Shown piece by piece: positions 1 to 8,337 of a DNA stretch of 13,291 nucleotides. This stretch comes from Gemmatimonadaceae bacterium (GTDB lineage: Bacteria > Gemmatimonadota > Gemmatimonadetes > Gemmatimonadales > Gemmatimonadaceae): the NCBI GenBank assembly GCA_019689955.1, contig JADGGM010000020.1, positions 1 to 13,291 on the forward strand, given 5' to 3'. A program made the translations under genes and the position numbers. Every line of letters begins with the position of its first letter. Within the stretch, counting starts at the first letter, position 1. The notes beneath the pieces were generated by a model. That model searched no databases. It was not told the DNA's origin and saw only the letters and a list, made by a program, of their open reading frames with translations.

Positions 1-25
1 GGGCGTCGGCAGCACCGGCTCCTGA

Positions 26-42
26 CCCCCCCCCACCCCCCC
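26..42. repeat. Interrupted poly-C tract
   Basis: Nine C, one A, then seven C sit at the left edge of the window, upstream of the BTAD regulator promoter region. No coding frame can be assigned here. The tract could be prone to slippage or to sequencing error. It may belong to the end of an unseen upstream feature. No function is inferred. Confidence 0.6.
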
Positions 43-58
43 GGCCGCATTGCCCATA

Positions 59-80
59 GTCGTACGGCATTGTCGTACGA
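59..80. promoter_or_regulatory. Inverted/direct repeat upstream of the BTAD regulator, possible operator
   Basis: TCGTACG (60-66) and CGTACGA (74-80) are perfect 7-bp inverted arms with a 7-nt spacer. Because the core CGTACG is itself palindromic, the octamer GTCGTACG also occurs twice as a direct repeat (59-66 and 72-79). It lies 75 bp before the start codon, in the only visible upstream region of the regulator gene. SARP/BTAD regulators commonly bind short direct repeats, so autoregulation is possible, but the 13-bp period differs from the usual 11 bp. A second palindrome, CGCTCGAGCG, is at 119-128. Clear -10 and -35 boxes were not identified. Confidence 0.35.
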
Positions 81-154
81 TATGACTCTCGTGTGACGAT
101 GCGGTTGGGGGTGCTCGTCGCTCGAGCGTCGTTTCGGTCTGTGAGGAGACCGTC

Positions 155-3100
155 ATGATCCGACTGCGCAGCATTGGGCAATGCGTCGTCGAGGTGGGCG
201 ACACGAAGCTGACGCCGAAGGCGGAGACCATCTTCGCCGTCGCGCTCTACATCGTGCTCGAGGGTGGCCGTCCGATCTCGCGGCGCGAGTTGAAGGAAGT
301 GCTCTGGCCCGGCGTGTCGGAGCAGCGTGCGAACCACTGTTTGCGGCAGGCGTTGTACAAGCTCAACGCCTTGGGGGCGGCGTTGCGCAGCGAGCGGACG
401 CACGTGGTGCTGCCGCAGCGTTCGTTGCACAGCGACTGCGCATCGCTCCTCACGGTACAGAGCGCGGCCGAGCTGGAGCGGCTGGCCGACGGGATCACCG
501 GCCCCTTTCTCCCCGGGTACGCCCCGGCCTTCTCGGCCCCGTTCAGCGAGTGGCTCGAACGCAAGCGCGACCACGTGAGCGCCGCGTTGCGGCGTGTGCT
601 CGTCGCCGGGATCGCGGCCAAGCGTGCGCGTGGCGAGTGGTCGCGCGCCGAATCGCTCGCGGCGACCTGTTTGGGGATCGACCCCTTGAACGAGGAGGCC
701 ACCCTGGCCGTCGCCGAGGCCGCGGCGATGCAGGGGAGCAAGGTGCGCGCCCTCGCCATCCTCGACCGCTACCTCGAGGAGATCGGCGCCGACTCCGCCG
801 GCAGCCCCGCGCTCGCGTTGCGCCGTCGCATTGCCGGGCCCGGGCTACGCGAGCCGATCCCGGTGCGCCGCGCACCGCACGTGGGGCGTGAGGCGGAGAT
901 GGCGGAGCTGATGCGCCTTCTCCAGCGTGCCGCGGCCGCGCAGGGGAGCATCGCCGTGGTGTGGGGGGAGCAGGGGATCGGGAAGACGCGTCTGGCGACG
1001 GAGGTCTCGCGCGCCGCCGCCCTCCAGCGCGTGCAGGTGGCGACGATGGGGTGTCAGGCGCACGACGAGCGTCGTCCGCTCTCGGCCTTCATGGACCTCG
1101 TGCCCAAGCTGCTCGAGCTTCGTGGCGCGCTCGGCTCCTCGCCCGACTCGATCAAGTACCTCAAGCGCCTCATCGCCCACGACCCGGCCGAGACGACGCT
1201 CTCTCCGGACAGCCGCGAGTCCGAGCTGCTCTTCGCCCTCATTCGTCGCGCCCTCTTCGATCTCCTCGACGCGATCGCCGCCGAAGCGCGTCTCCTCCTG
1301 ATCATCGAGGATGTGCACTGGCTCGACGCCGCGTCCTGGGCCCTTCTCCGCGACCTCGGGCCGTGGGTGCAGTCGCGCCAGCTCGTGATTGTGCTCACCT
1401 CGCGGCGGGAGGAGGTCGTGGAGCGGCTCGCCGGCCCGGAGCATCCGGCGCCGGTCGTGGTCCACGTGACGCCGCTTCGCGAGAGCGCGATGCTCGAGCT
1501 CTGGCGGAACATCACGGCGGGCACGGACCGCGAACGGGACGACGAGTTCCGAAACTGGTGCGTGTCGTCGGCGGGCGGGAACCCGTACTATCTCATGGAG
1601 CTCGCGCTCCATTCATCGCGTACGACCGGGGCCTATCGGGCGCCGGTGGAGCTGGAGAAGCTGATCGCGACCCGGCTGCAGGCGTTGACGCCCGTCGCGC
1701 TGCGGGTGTTCCAGGTGTGCGCTCTGCTCGGGAAGCTCTCGACGCTCGATCGGATCGAGCACGTGCTGGCCGAGCGCCGCGTGGACCTGGTCGGCGCACT
1801 GGACGAGCTGGAGCGGCGGGGGTTCATCGAGTCGGACGGGACGCGAGTATCGATCAAGCACGACATCCTCGGCGTCACGGCCGTACGCATGCTCTCACAG
1901 AGCTCGCTCACGCTCCTACATCGTCACGCCGCGATGGTGTTGGAGCGGGAGCTGGAAGGGAGCAAGTCTACGGAGGTGCTGTGGGAGTGCGCCGAGCACT
2001 GGCGTCACGTGGGGGAGCGGGAACGTGCGCTCGAGTTGCTGCGGGCGTGCGCGAGGCATGCGTTGGAGATTGGGGTGCCAGGGGAGGCGGTGAGGATTCT
2101 GGAGCATGCTACCACCTTGGCGACGGACAGCCTCCAGCTCTTGCCAGTGCTGCAGGAACAAAACATGGCGCTCTATTTCGCGGGGCAATGGGATACGTTG
2201 CTCTCATCACTCGAACGAACTACACGCCTTCGCAGGAAGATCGATCCGTCTCAGAGCTTTCACAACGAAGAAGAGCTACTTGCACTCGAAGCTAAATGGC
2301 GGTGCAGCTTTCACCCCGCGACCCTTGTCGGCACGCTACTGGAATGTGCGGCATCCACCGCTGCATCCAGCGCTCATCGCATCTCAGCGGCGACACTAGG
2401 GATTATGTTAGCAGACAACCTAGCTTCCGCATCCCATGCTCAAGCCCTCTACCAGCACGTACGCGAGCTGCTTCACAATACAAGTAGTTCACATGCTGCA
2501 CGCGATACGCTGCTGATGGTATACAACTGCTCTTTCGGCGATCTATCTGAGGCAGTCACCGCAGCTCGGTCGCTTGTAGACACCGCGCGCGTGGCAATGA
2601 GTAGCGCAAACCTATCACGCTGTCTCAGGCACGCTTCCATTGTCTACGAGGTTGGGGGGCTCATCGATGCCGCCAAATCCGCAGCGACCGAAGCATTTCA
2701 AATTGCCGAGCGACTTCAACTTGCAGGAGCGGCGGCAGGCGCCGCTGCCCGGATGACTAAGATACACCTTCAGACCGACGATATCGCGTCGGCGGCGGAG
2801 TGGAATAATCGTGCGATGTATTGGGTTGGACGGTGCTCGGATGGAGTTCACCTCGCACACGTTTACATGGACCAAGCGCACATCGCGTGCCTGCGCGGCA
2901 CGTATGATGAAGCCCAACGGCTAGTGCGACTGGCGAGCCGCATCACAGCACACGGCACCTACCGCCAAATGGCCCACGCGATGGCCGTCGAAACGCTTCT
3001 AAAAATGAGGCTAAAACGCCCCCCCCCATCGAACAGCCGGATAAACAAGATGTTCGAGCTCCATCAACACTTGAAGCACTACCATGATCACGACTTCTTT

Positions 3101-3268
3101 GTTTCGGTGTTGGCGGAGGCCTGTGAGGCCGCGGGCCGCAGCGATGAGTTCTGGGCAGTCTTCGTGCCGTTCGTGACGCAGACTAGGCGTGACCGCAGTC
3201 CATTGATCGAGCCGCTGCGTCAACTCGCAATCTCCGGCGGCCTGGCGTTGCCGGCGCACCTTAGATAA
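155..3268 (+). CDS. BTAD/AAA+ ATPase/TPR transcriptional regulator (SARP- or LuxR-like large regulator)
   Basis: This is a large cytoplasmic one-component regulator of 1037 residues. Residues about 1-95 look like a winged-helix DNA-binding domain (ISRRELKEVLWPG, then RANHCLRQALYKLNALG). Residues about 100-235 resemble the bacterial transcriptional activator (BTAD) helical repeats. Residues about 243-500 form an NTPase module: GREAEM entry motif, Walker A GEQGIGKT (271-278), and Walker B LLLIIEDVHWLD (380-391). The rest is helical and TPR-like, with Ala-rich helix pairs. The start is supported by GAGGAG at 143-148, 6 nt before the ATG. Such proteins bind ATP and activate transcription of nearby or distant genes; the target is not visible. 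The first ~665 codons are GC-rich, but the last ~370 have relaxed codon use and about 52% G+C, so the gene looks mosaic. A run of nine C at 3019-3027 encodes Pro956-958. The gene is convergent with the HD-GYP gene. Confidence 0.9.
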   Translation: MIRLRSIGQCVVEVGDTKLTPKAETIFAVALYIVLEGGRPISRRELKEVLWPGVSEQRANHCLRQALYKLNALGAALRSERTHVVLPQRSLHSDCASLLTVQSAAELERLADGITGPFLPGYAPAFSAPFSEWLERKRDHVSAALRRVLVAGIAAKRARGEWSRAESLAATCLGIDPLNEEATLAVAEAAAMQGSKVRALAILDRYLEEIGADSAGSPALALRRRIAGPGLREPIPVRRAPHVGREAEMAELMRLLQRAAAAQGSIAVVWGEQGIGKTRLATEVSRAAALQRVQVATMGCQAHDERRPLSAFMDLVPKLLELRGALGSSPDSIKYLKRLIAHDPAETTLSPDSRESELLFALIRRALFDLLDAIAAEARLLLIIEDVHWLDAASWALLRDLGPWVQSRQLVIVLTSRREEVVERLAGPEHPAPVVVHVTPLRESAMLELWRNITAGTDRERDDEFRNWCVSSAGGNPYYLMELALHSSRTTGAYRAPVELEKLIATRLQALTPVALRVFQVCALLGKLSTLDRIEHVLAERRVDLVGALDELERRGFIESDGTRVSIKHDILGVTAVRMLSQSSLTLLHRHAAMVLERELEGSKSTEVLWECAEHWRHVGERERALELLRACARHALEIGVPGEAVRILEHATTLATDSLQLLPVLQEQNMALYFAGQWDTLLSSLERTTRLRRKIDPSQSFHNEEELLALEAKWRCSFHPATLVGTLLECAASTAASSAHRISAATLGIMLADNLASASHAQALYQHVRELLHNTSSSHAARDTLLMVYNCSFGDLSEAVTAARSLVDTARVAMSSANLSRCLRHASIVYEVGGLIDAAKSAATEAFQIAERLQLAGAAAGAAARMTKIHLQTDDIASAAEWNNRAMYWVGRCSDGVHLAHVYMDQAHIACLRGTYDEAQRLVRLASRITAHGTYRQMAHAMAVETLLKMRLKRPPPSNSRINKMFELHQHLKHYHDHDFFVSVLAEACEAAGRSDEFWAVFVPFVTQTRRDRSPLIEPLRQLAISGGLALPAHLR
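3019..3027 (+). repeat. C9 homopolymer inside the BTAD regulator gene
   Basis: Nine consecutive C occupy the third base of codon 955 and codons 956-958 (Arg-Pro-Pro-Pro). A one-base gain or loss here would change about the last 79 residues. Whether it varies in the population cannot be seen from one sequence. Confidence 0.8.
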
Positions 3269-3310
3269 GCAAGTTCATCAGGGAAGCCGCTCGCATAGCC
3301 AACGCGGGGC

Positions 3311-3357
3311 GCGGGCATCCATGCCTGCGAGGCGAGTTGGCCCGCGCAGGTGCCCGC
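3311..3357. terminator. Putative bidirectional terminator hairpin between convergent genes
   Basis: GCGGGCA (3311-3317) pairs with TGCCCGC (3351-3357), and CCTGCG (3324-3329) with CGCAGG (3345-3350). The left arm carries a 6-nt bulge and the loop is 15 nt. The stem lies in the 99-bp gap between the stops of the BTAD regulator and the HD-GYP gene, where a shared terminator would be expected. There is no clear T tract on either side, so this may be a stable stem rather than a classical intrinsic terminator. Confidence 0.4.
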
Positions 3358-3367
3358 CTGCAGCTAC

Positions 3368-4717
3368 TCAGCGCGCACCCATCATAGCACGTCCGCCGGC
3401 AACAATGCTGAACCGGGTACGGACGGATGGCCCTTCGCGAGACGCCTTAGGTGGTGCGAACAGCAGCGACCAGAGCGGGCTTTCCAGGAGGGCGTCACAG
3501 ATACGGGGATCGAACTGCTTGCCACGACAACGGATTAGCTCCGCCCGTACATCCTCTTCGCTCAGCGGACCACGATACGGGCGCGCCGTCGTCATGGCGT
3601 CGATTGTATCGGCGAACATGATGACCCGCGACGCCAAGGGAATGGCGTCCTCTTTCAGACCATCCGGATAGCCAGTTCCATCCCACCGCTCATGATGATG
3701 CCGTATCGGGGCAACGAGATCGCGCAACTGCCCCGCAGTTGCAACTAGGGCAGCGCCATCGACAGGATGCTCCTGCATGATTCGCCATTCTTCCTGCGTC
3801 AGGCTGTCCTCTTTCCGCAAGAGCGGCGCATACTTTTCGTGGATCTTGCCGACGTCGTGCAGTAGCGCGGCGACCCCGATCCGCTGAACCTCCCGATCGC
3901 TCAAGTCTATTGCCCGCGCGATCACCATCGAGTAGTGCTGAACGCGTCGTGAATGGCCGGACGTGTATGGATCTCGCGCCTCGATCGCTTTGACCATCAG
4001 CTCCAGCATGTCCTGATGCGATCGCTCTAATTCGAGCTTCGTCTTGTATAGCTGCCTGATACCCAATGCCGGTAGCACAAGCAAAGACGCGCCGATCGGG
4101 CCTACCTTGACCGTGCACCAGGCGAAGAAAAAGACGAACGGCGACGAAAGCAGTTCATAGCCGAGCGTGCTCAGATGCCCGTGTCGCCACACTTGGATTA
4201 TTGAGCGACTATCGCTCAGCGCTATAACGCCACTTACCGCAAACGTGTTCGCAACAAAGAAGAGAGCGATCAGCGCGATTGCAGGAAGTCCAGCCGCCCA
4301 CGTCGCATCTGTGAAGCTTGTTTGGCCTACTTCAAGAAGTGAGCGCCCGCCGAGAACGTGGTAACCGCCGATTCCGACCGCTACAGCAAGCGTGATCTGC
4401 GCAATGTTGAATATGCCCTTGATCCACCCGCGACGATGCAGGAACTGCGCGCACATCGCGGCGGTGGCCACGGCAACGAGTCCGGTCCAGTCTGGCGCTA
4501 TCAGCGCTGCAGATTGGAGAGGTACTGAGGCAATGGAGTTGGCAGCGCCACTGGGTAGAAGGAGGACGAGAGCCTCTGCGACAATCCCCATGAGCGCCAG
4601 AAAGAGAAGATACTTCGCCGGAGCGTGCGCAGATGGCGCAAACAACACGATCGCAAGAGAAAAAGCGATCGCTAGCAATGTGATTCCGGCGACGTAGGCT
4701 CTAACGCGCAGAGGCAT
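3368..4717 (-). CDS. Membrane-anchored HD-GYP domain protein, predicted cyclic-di-GMP phosphodiesterase
   Basis: The protein has 449 residues from ATG 4717. That ATG follows AAAGGGGGG with a 9-nt gap and is preferred over an in-frame TTG at 4741. The N-terminal half (about 1-220) has six or so hydrophobic segments (near 9-29, 36-55, 69-92, 102-122, 142-165, 188-218), forming a MASE-like integral-membrane sensor with FNIAQ at 104-108. A short helical linker (about 223-245) leads to an HD-GYP domain. Visible motifs are GHSRRV (254-259), LLHDVGKI with the HD pair H287/D288, and HHHERWDGTGYP (340-351) carrying the GYP signature. All these residues are intact, so hydrolysis of c-di-GMP at the cytoplasmic face is expected. 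The sensed signal is unknown. Codon use is relaxed and G+C is about 50%, unlike the genes to the right. A possible 23-codon leader ORF ends 24 nt upstream. Confidence 0.93.
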   Translation of the reverse strand: MPLRVRAYVAGITLLAIAFSLAIVLFAPSAHAPAKYLLFLALMGIVAEALVLLLPSGAANSIASVPLQSAALIAPDWTGLVAVATAAMCAQFLHRRGWIKGIFNIAQITLAVAVGIGGYHVLGGRSLLEVGQTSFTDATWAAGLPAIALIALFFVANTFAVSGVIALSDSRSIIQVWRHGHLSTLGYELLSSPFVFFFAWCTVKVGPIGASLLVLPALGIRQLYKTKLELERSHQDMLELMVKAIEARDPYTSGHSRRVQHYSMVIARAIDLSDREVQRIGVAALLHDVGKIHEKYAPLLRKEDSLTQEEWRIMQEHPVDGAALVATAGQLRDLVAPIRHHHERWDGTGYPDGLKEDAIPLASRVIMFADTIDAMTTARPYRGPLSEEDVRAELIRCRGKQFDPRICDALLESPLWSLLFAPPKASREGPSVRTRFSIVAGGRAMMGAR

Positions 4718-4741
4718 AGAAGGCGACCCCCCTTTCCCCAA

Positions 4742-4813
4742 CTACCACCAAGTGGTGACTGATGTGCTAAACGAGATCCTTAGCAGGTGTCCCACCAATT
4801 GGGCCAGGAACAT
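4742..4813 (-). CDS. Putative 23-residue leader peptide or uORF upstream of the HD-GYP gene
   Basis: On the minus strand, GGGAGGTGA (4827-4819) is nearly a full anti-16S match. It sits 8 nt (counted from core GGAGG) before an ATG at 4813. The frame runs 23 codons and stops with TAG at 4744-4742. The peptide starts MFLAQLVGHLL, has a Ser/Thr-rich middle and ends in Trp-Trp. The ribosome-binding site is better than that of most long genes in the window. The stop lies 24 nt before the HD-GYP ATG, so translational coupling or attenuation is possible. The tandem Trp codons fall inside the short inverted repeat ACCAC-CAA-GTGGT (4744-4756). No homolog is recognised. It could be chance: one good SD plus a short ORF is weak proof of translation. 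Confidence 0.4.
   Translation of the reverse strand: MFLAQLVGHLLRISFSTSVTTWW
4765..4785. repeat. Inverted repeat TGCTAA...TTAGCA inside the HD-GYP leader
   Basis: Perfect 6-bp arms (4765-4770 and 4780-4785) flank a 9-nt spacer. Two more small symmetries flank it: ACCAC-CAA-GTGGT (4744-4756) and CCAATTGG (4795-4802). All three fall inside the putative leader ORF upstream of the HD-GYP start. They could be alternative RNA stems or protein-binding sites. No known riboswitch or tRNA fold could be built from them. Confidence 0.35.
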
Positions 4814-5014
4814 TAGCGTCACCTCCCGATACTGAGTCACGTGCGCTCTCGCGCCGTGCTAATACGGTTGGCTCCGCTCCTACTTCCTACGATTTGGCCC
4901 GCTCGGCTCAGCTTCGCTTAGTCGGGGACGGGGGGTCGTTGTCCAGGTGAAGGGTCCGTGATAGTTGACTGCTGCCCACTACAACTCGCCAACTACGAGG
5001 ATCAAAGACACTCC

Positions 5015-5033
5015 GTCTGGCTGATTACCAGAC
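5015..5033. repeat. Perfect 6-bp hairpin with 7-nt loop
   Basis: GTCTGG (5015-5020) and CCAGAC (5028-5033) enclose the loop CTGATTA. The geometry is like an anticodon arm, but no D arm, T arm (no GGTTCGA-like box) or acceptor stem can be built around it, so it is not called as a tRNA. Confidence 0.4.
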
Positions 5034-5234
5034 GAATGGGAAAGACTCGCCGAAACAGGATGCGCGCGAGGGAGGATGAACCGCGTACAGCGGCAGGAGA
5101 GGACGGTCTGATGCCGGCTCGAGGGAAATACATGCGCCGGACCCGAACCCAATGTAGGCCGACACGGGAGCCAAGGCAAGAATGGCACTCGCTACCCGCG
5201 CCAAGGTCAGTCAGCTGCGCTGAAACAAATCCTT

Positions 5235-5264
5235 ACGTCACAACGTCACCACACCACCTGTCAC
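5235..5264. repeat. Tandem ACGTCAC heptamers, possible regulator-binding site
   Basis: ACGTCAC occurs at 5235-5241 and 5243-5249 with an 8-bp period, and a related TGTCAC follows at 5259-5264. A TTGACA hexamer starts 6 bp further on. It lies in non-coding DNA with no assigned downstream gene on the plus strand, so any role is speculative. Confidence 0.25.
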
Positions 5265-5342
5265 ATTATTTGACAAACGACGAGCCGCGATCCCTTATGC
5301 GGGCAACGCTGCCAGCTCCAGAACCCGGCCGCGCCCCTCGCG

Positions 5343-6107
5343 CTACGATGCCCGCTCGCGCCCGATCCACCGATTCGTCGCATCCAGGACCGCGAGCACG
5401 CTCGCTGTCTCGGGGCTGTCGCGAATCTCGCAGCTCCCCGTCAACATCCTCGTCTCACGCCCCTGACGGGCCGAGATCCCCACGAACACGAACTCGCGCT
5501 CGAACGCGTCGATCAACCGGCACCCGTCGAGCGCGAGCACGTGGCTCGCCCCTTCCGCCTGGCCGATCGCGATGAGCGTCGCGCGCGCGGCGAGCTCGGC
5601 CCGGGAGCGCTCCGATTCCGCACCCTCCGCCTCGCCGACGAACGATTGATCCGCCTTGCGAAGCGTGACGCGACACGTCACCCCCCGCGTGCGCGAGCGG
5701 CGCACCTCCACGTCCTCGAAATAGAGACGCCGGCGCATCGCCGCCGCCGCGGCATCCGCGCCGCCGCCGTTCACCGCCGCAGCCGGCTCGGCGACGCCCC
5801 CCTTGGCCTCGAGCATCTTCTGCGGATCCACCGTCGTCGCCACGGAGATCTTCCGATGATCCACACGCATCCCCAGGTGAGCGATCAGGGCGCTTTCGAC
5901 GTTGCGGACCGTCTGCTTGGGATTGATATCGGCCGTCGTCAGCAAGTGAATCTCGCTCACGGCGCCCACGTCGTTCGCGACGATGCGCGCGGCGATCACG
6001 CCCGGGAGCGTGGCCAGCAATTCCTCCGCACGCTTGATCGGAAGCACACTGCCGGCAATGGGCGAAGCCGGCGACGACGGCGTCGGTGCGTTGAGTGGCA
6101 CGGACAA
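5343..6107 (-). CDS. Uncharacterized two-domain protein (LPGV...VDHRKISV domain plus C-terminal alpha/beta repeat region)
   Basis: I do not recognise a named function. From a TTG at 6107 the protein has 254 residues; GCAGG lies 7 nt before it. GTG at 6101 and GTG at 6047 are alternative starts. Residues about 24-92 form a compact domain with LLATLPGVIAARIV, SEIHLLTTADINPKQTVRNV and GMRVDHRKISVA. I recall similar unannotated sequences in other high-GC bacteria, but this could not be checked. An Ala/Gly-rich linker (about 100-123) leads to a second domain (about 126-248). That domain has a beta-strand pair, a helix starting SRAELAARATL, more strands and a final helix (SVLAVLDATNRWI). Its layout loosely recalls small dimerisation or regulatory domains such as that of isopropylmalate synthase, which is only an impression. 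No signal peptide or membrane segment is seen, so it is probably cytoplasmic. It lies 167 bp downstream of the sigma-54 activator on the same strand. Confidence 0.75.
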   Translation of the reverse strand: MSVPLNAPTPSSPASPIAGSVLPIKRAEELLATLPGVIAARIVANDVGAVSEIHLLTTADINPKQTVRNVESALIAHLGMRVDHRKISVATTVDPQKMLEAKGGVAEPAAAVNGGGADAAAAAMRRRLYFEDVEVRRSRTRGVTCRVTLRKADQSFVGEAEGAESERSRAELAARATLIAIGQAEGASHVLALDGCRLIDAFEREFVFVGISARQGRETRMLTGSCEIRDSPETASVLAVLDATNRWIGRERAS

Positions 6108-6237
6108 GGTGAAACCTGCGCTCTGTGGAAGGGCCGCGAAGCTACAGCGGGTGCGCGCCGAGGCGTGCGTGGCGCGATCGCGCTTCGACGACGCGTAGAT
6201 GCCGGCGGATGGCGTCGAACGTGTGCCGGCCGCCCGC

Positions 6238-6266
6238 AATATTTGTCCGACCGACTGCAAACGCAA
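6238..6266 (-). promoter_or_regulatory. Weak possible promoter for the uncharacterized gene
   Basis: On the minus strand TTGCGT (6266-6261), a 17-nt spacer and AATATT (6243-6238) resemble -35 and -10 boxes, at 3/6 and 4/6 matches to the sigma-70 consensus. It starts 8 bp downstream of the sigma-54 activator stop and would leave a leader of about 125 nt. Read-through from the upstream operon is an equal alternative. Confidence 0.22.
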
Positions 6267-6274
6267 GCGAGCCG

Positions 6275-7818
<1,544 letters not shown>

Positions 7819-7822
<4 letters not shown>

Positions 7823-8322
7823 GGCTTCGGGGGGCGTGCGGCGGTGTGGTCGGTCACGCGGCCGCGCAGGATGTCGACCGCGTGGTCGATGATCGGGTCG
7901 AGCGCCGCGAGCCCGTCACGCACGCCGCCCGGGGACCCGGGGAGGTTAACGATCAGGGTCCGCGCCCGCACTCCCGCGAGCCCGCGCGAGAGCGCAGCCC
8001 GCGGGAAGGTCTCGATCGACGAGACGCGGATGCGCTCGGCGATTCCCGGGGCCTCGCGCTCGAGCACCGCGCGCGTGGCCTCGGGCGTCACGTCGCGGGG
8101 CGCGAGCCCCGTCCCTCCGGTCGTGAGCACCACGTCCGCCGTATCGTCATCGCACCACGCGACGAGGCGCGACACGATCGCCGCGCTCTCGTCGGGGACG
8201 ATGTCGCGCGCAGCGATCGTGTCGCCGCGCTGGGCGCTCCACGCGGCGATGGCGTCGCCGGAGGTGTCAGCCCGCTCGCCGCGCGCACCGGCATCGGAGA
8301 TGGTGAGAATGGCGAGACGCAC
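7819..8322 (-). CDS. mog: MogA/MoaB-family molybdopterin adenylyltransferase
   Basis: The protein has 167 residues, typical for the single-domain MogA/MoaB family. That family adenylylates molybdopterin in the cytoplasm before metal insertion during molybdenum cofactor synthesis. Visible family motifs are LTISDAG (6-12), the substrate loop [17 protein letters not shown] (67-83) with Asp77, and [11 protein letters not shown] (126-136). The RDVTPEAT and NLPG segments resemble MogA more than E. coli MoaB. The start is GTG at 8322, 7 nt after a GGGGG stretch (core of GAGGTGGGGG). It lies 15 bp after the gcvT stop, and its own stop overlaps the activator start (ATGA). No other molybdenum cofactor genes are adjacent. 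Confidence 0.92.
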
Positions 8323-8337
8323 GCGCCCACCCCCACC

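Larger units (their letters stand above)
4814..5342. other. Intergenic region of about 530 bp with no convincing gene
   Basis: This stretch separates the HD-GYP leader from the stop of the uncharacterized minus-strand gene. A plus-strand open frame crosses it (from 4958), but it runs more than 200 bp antisense into the next gene and gives Arg/Ser/Pro-rich translation, so I reject it. Visible structure includes a GTCTGG/CCAGAC stem with a 7-nt loop at 5015-5033. There is also a tandem ACGTCAC repeat (5235-5241 and 5243-5249) with a further TGTCAC at 5259-5264. A TTGACA hexamer lies at 5270-5275 without a good matching -10. No tRNA, transposase remnant or CRISPR is seen. G+C is lower than in the genes to the right. 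Confidence 0.6.

Noticed and set aside
4760..4800. Possible tRNA-Ser fragment (minus strand CTGCTAA resembles a GCU anticodon loop)
   Set aside because: The flanking bases do not pair as a 5-bp anticodon stem and there is no T arm or acceptor stem. The same bases are better explained by the leader ORF or the TGCTAA/TTAGCA repeat.
5015..5033. tRNA anticodon arm (loop CTGATTA)
   Set aside because: Only the stem-loop is present; no T-loop consensus or acceptor pairing is found nearby.
4958..5575. Plus-strand open frame of 205 codons
   Set aside because: It overlaps the real minus-strand gene by more than 200 bp and becomes an Arg/Ser/Pro-rich shadow there. It has no recognisable domain.
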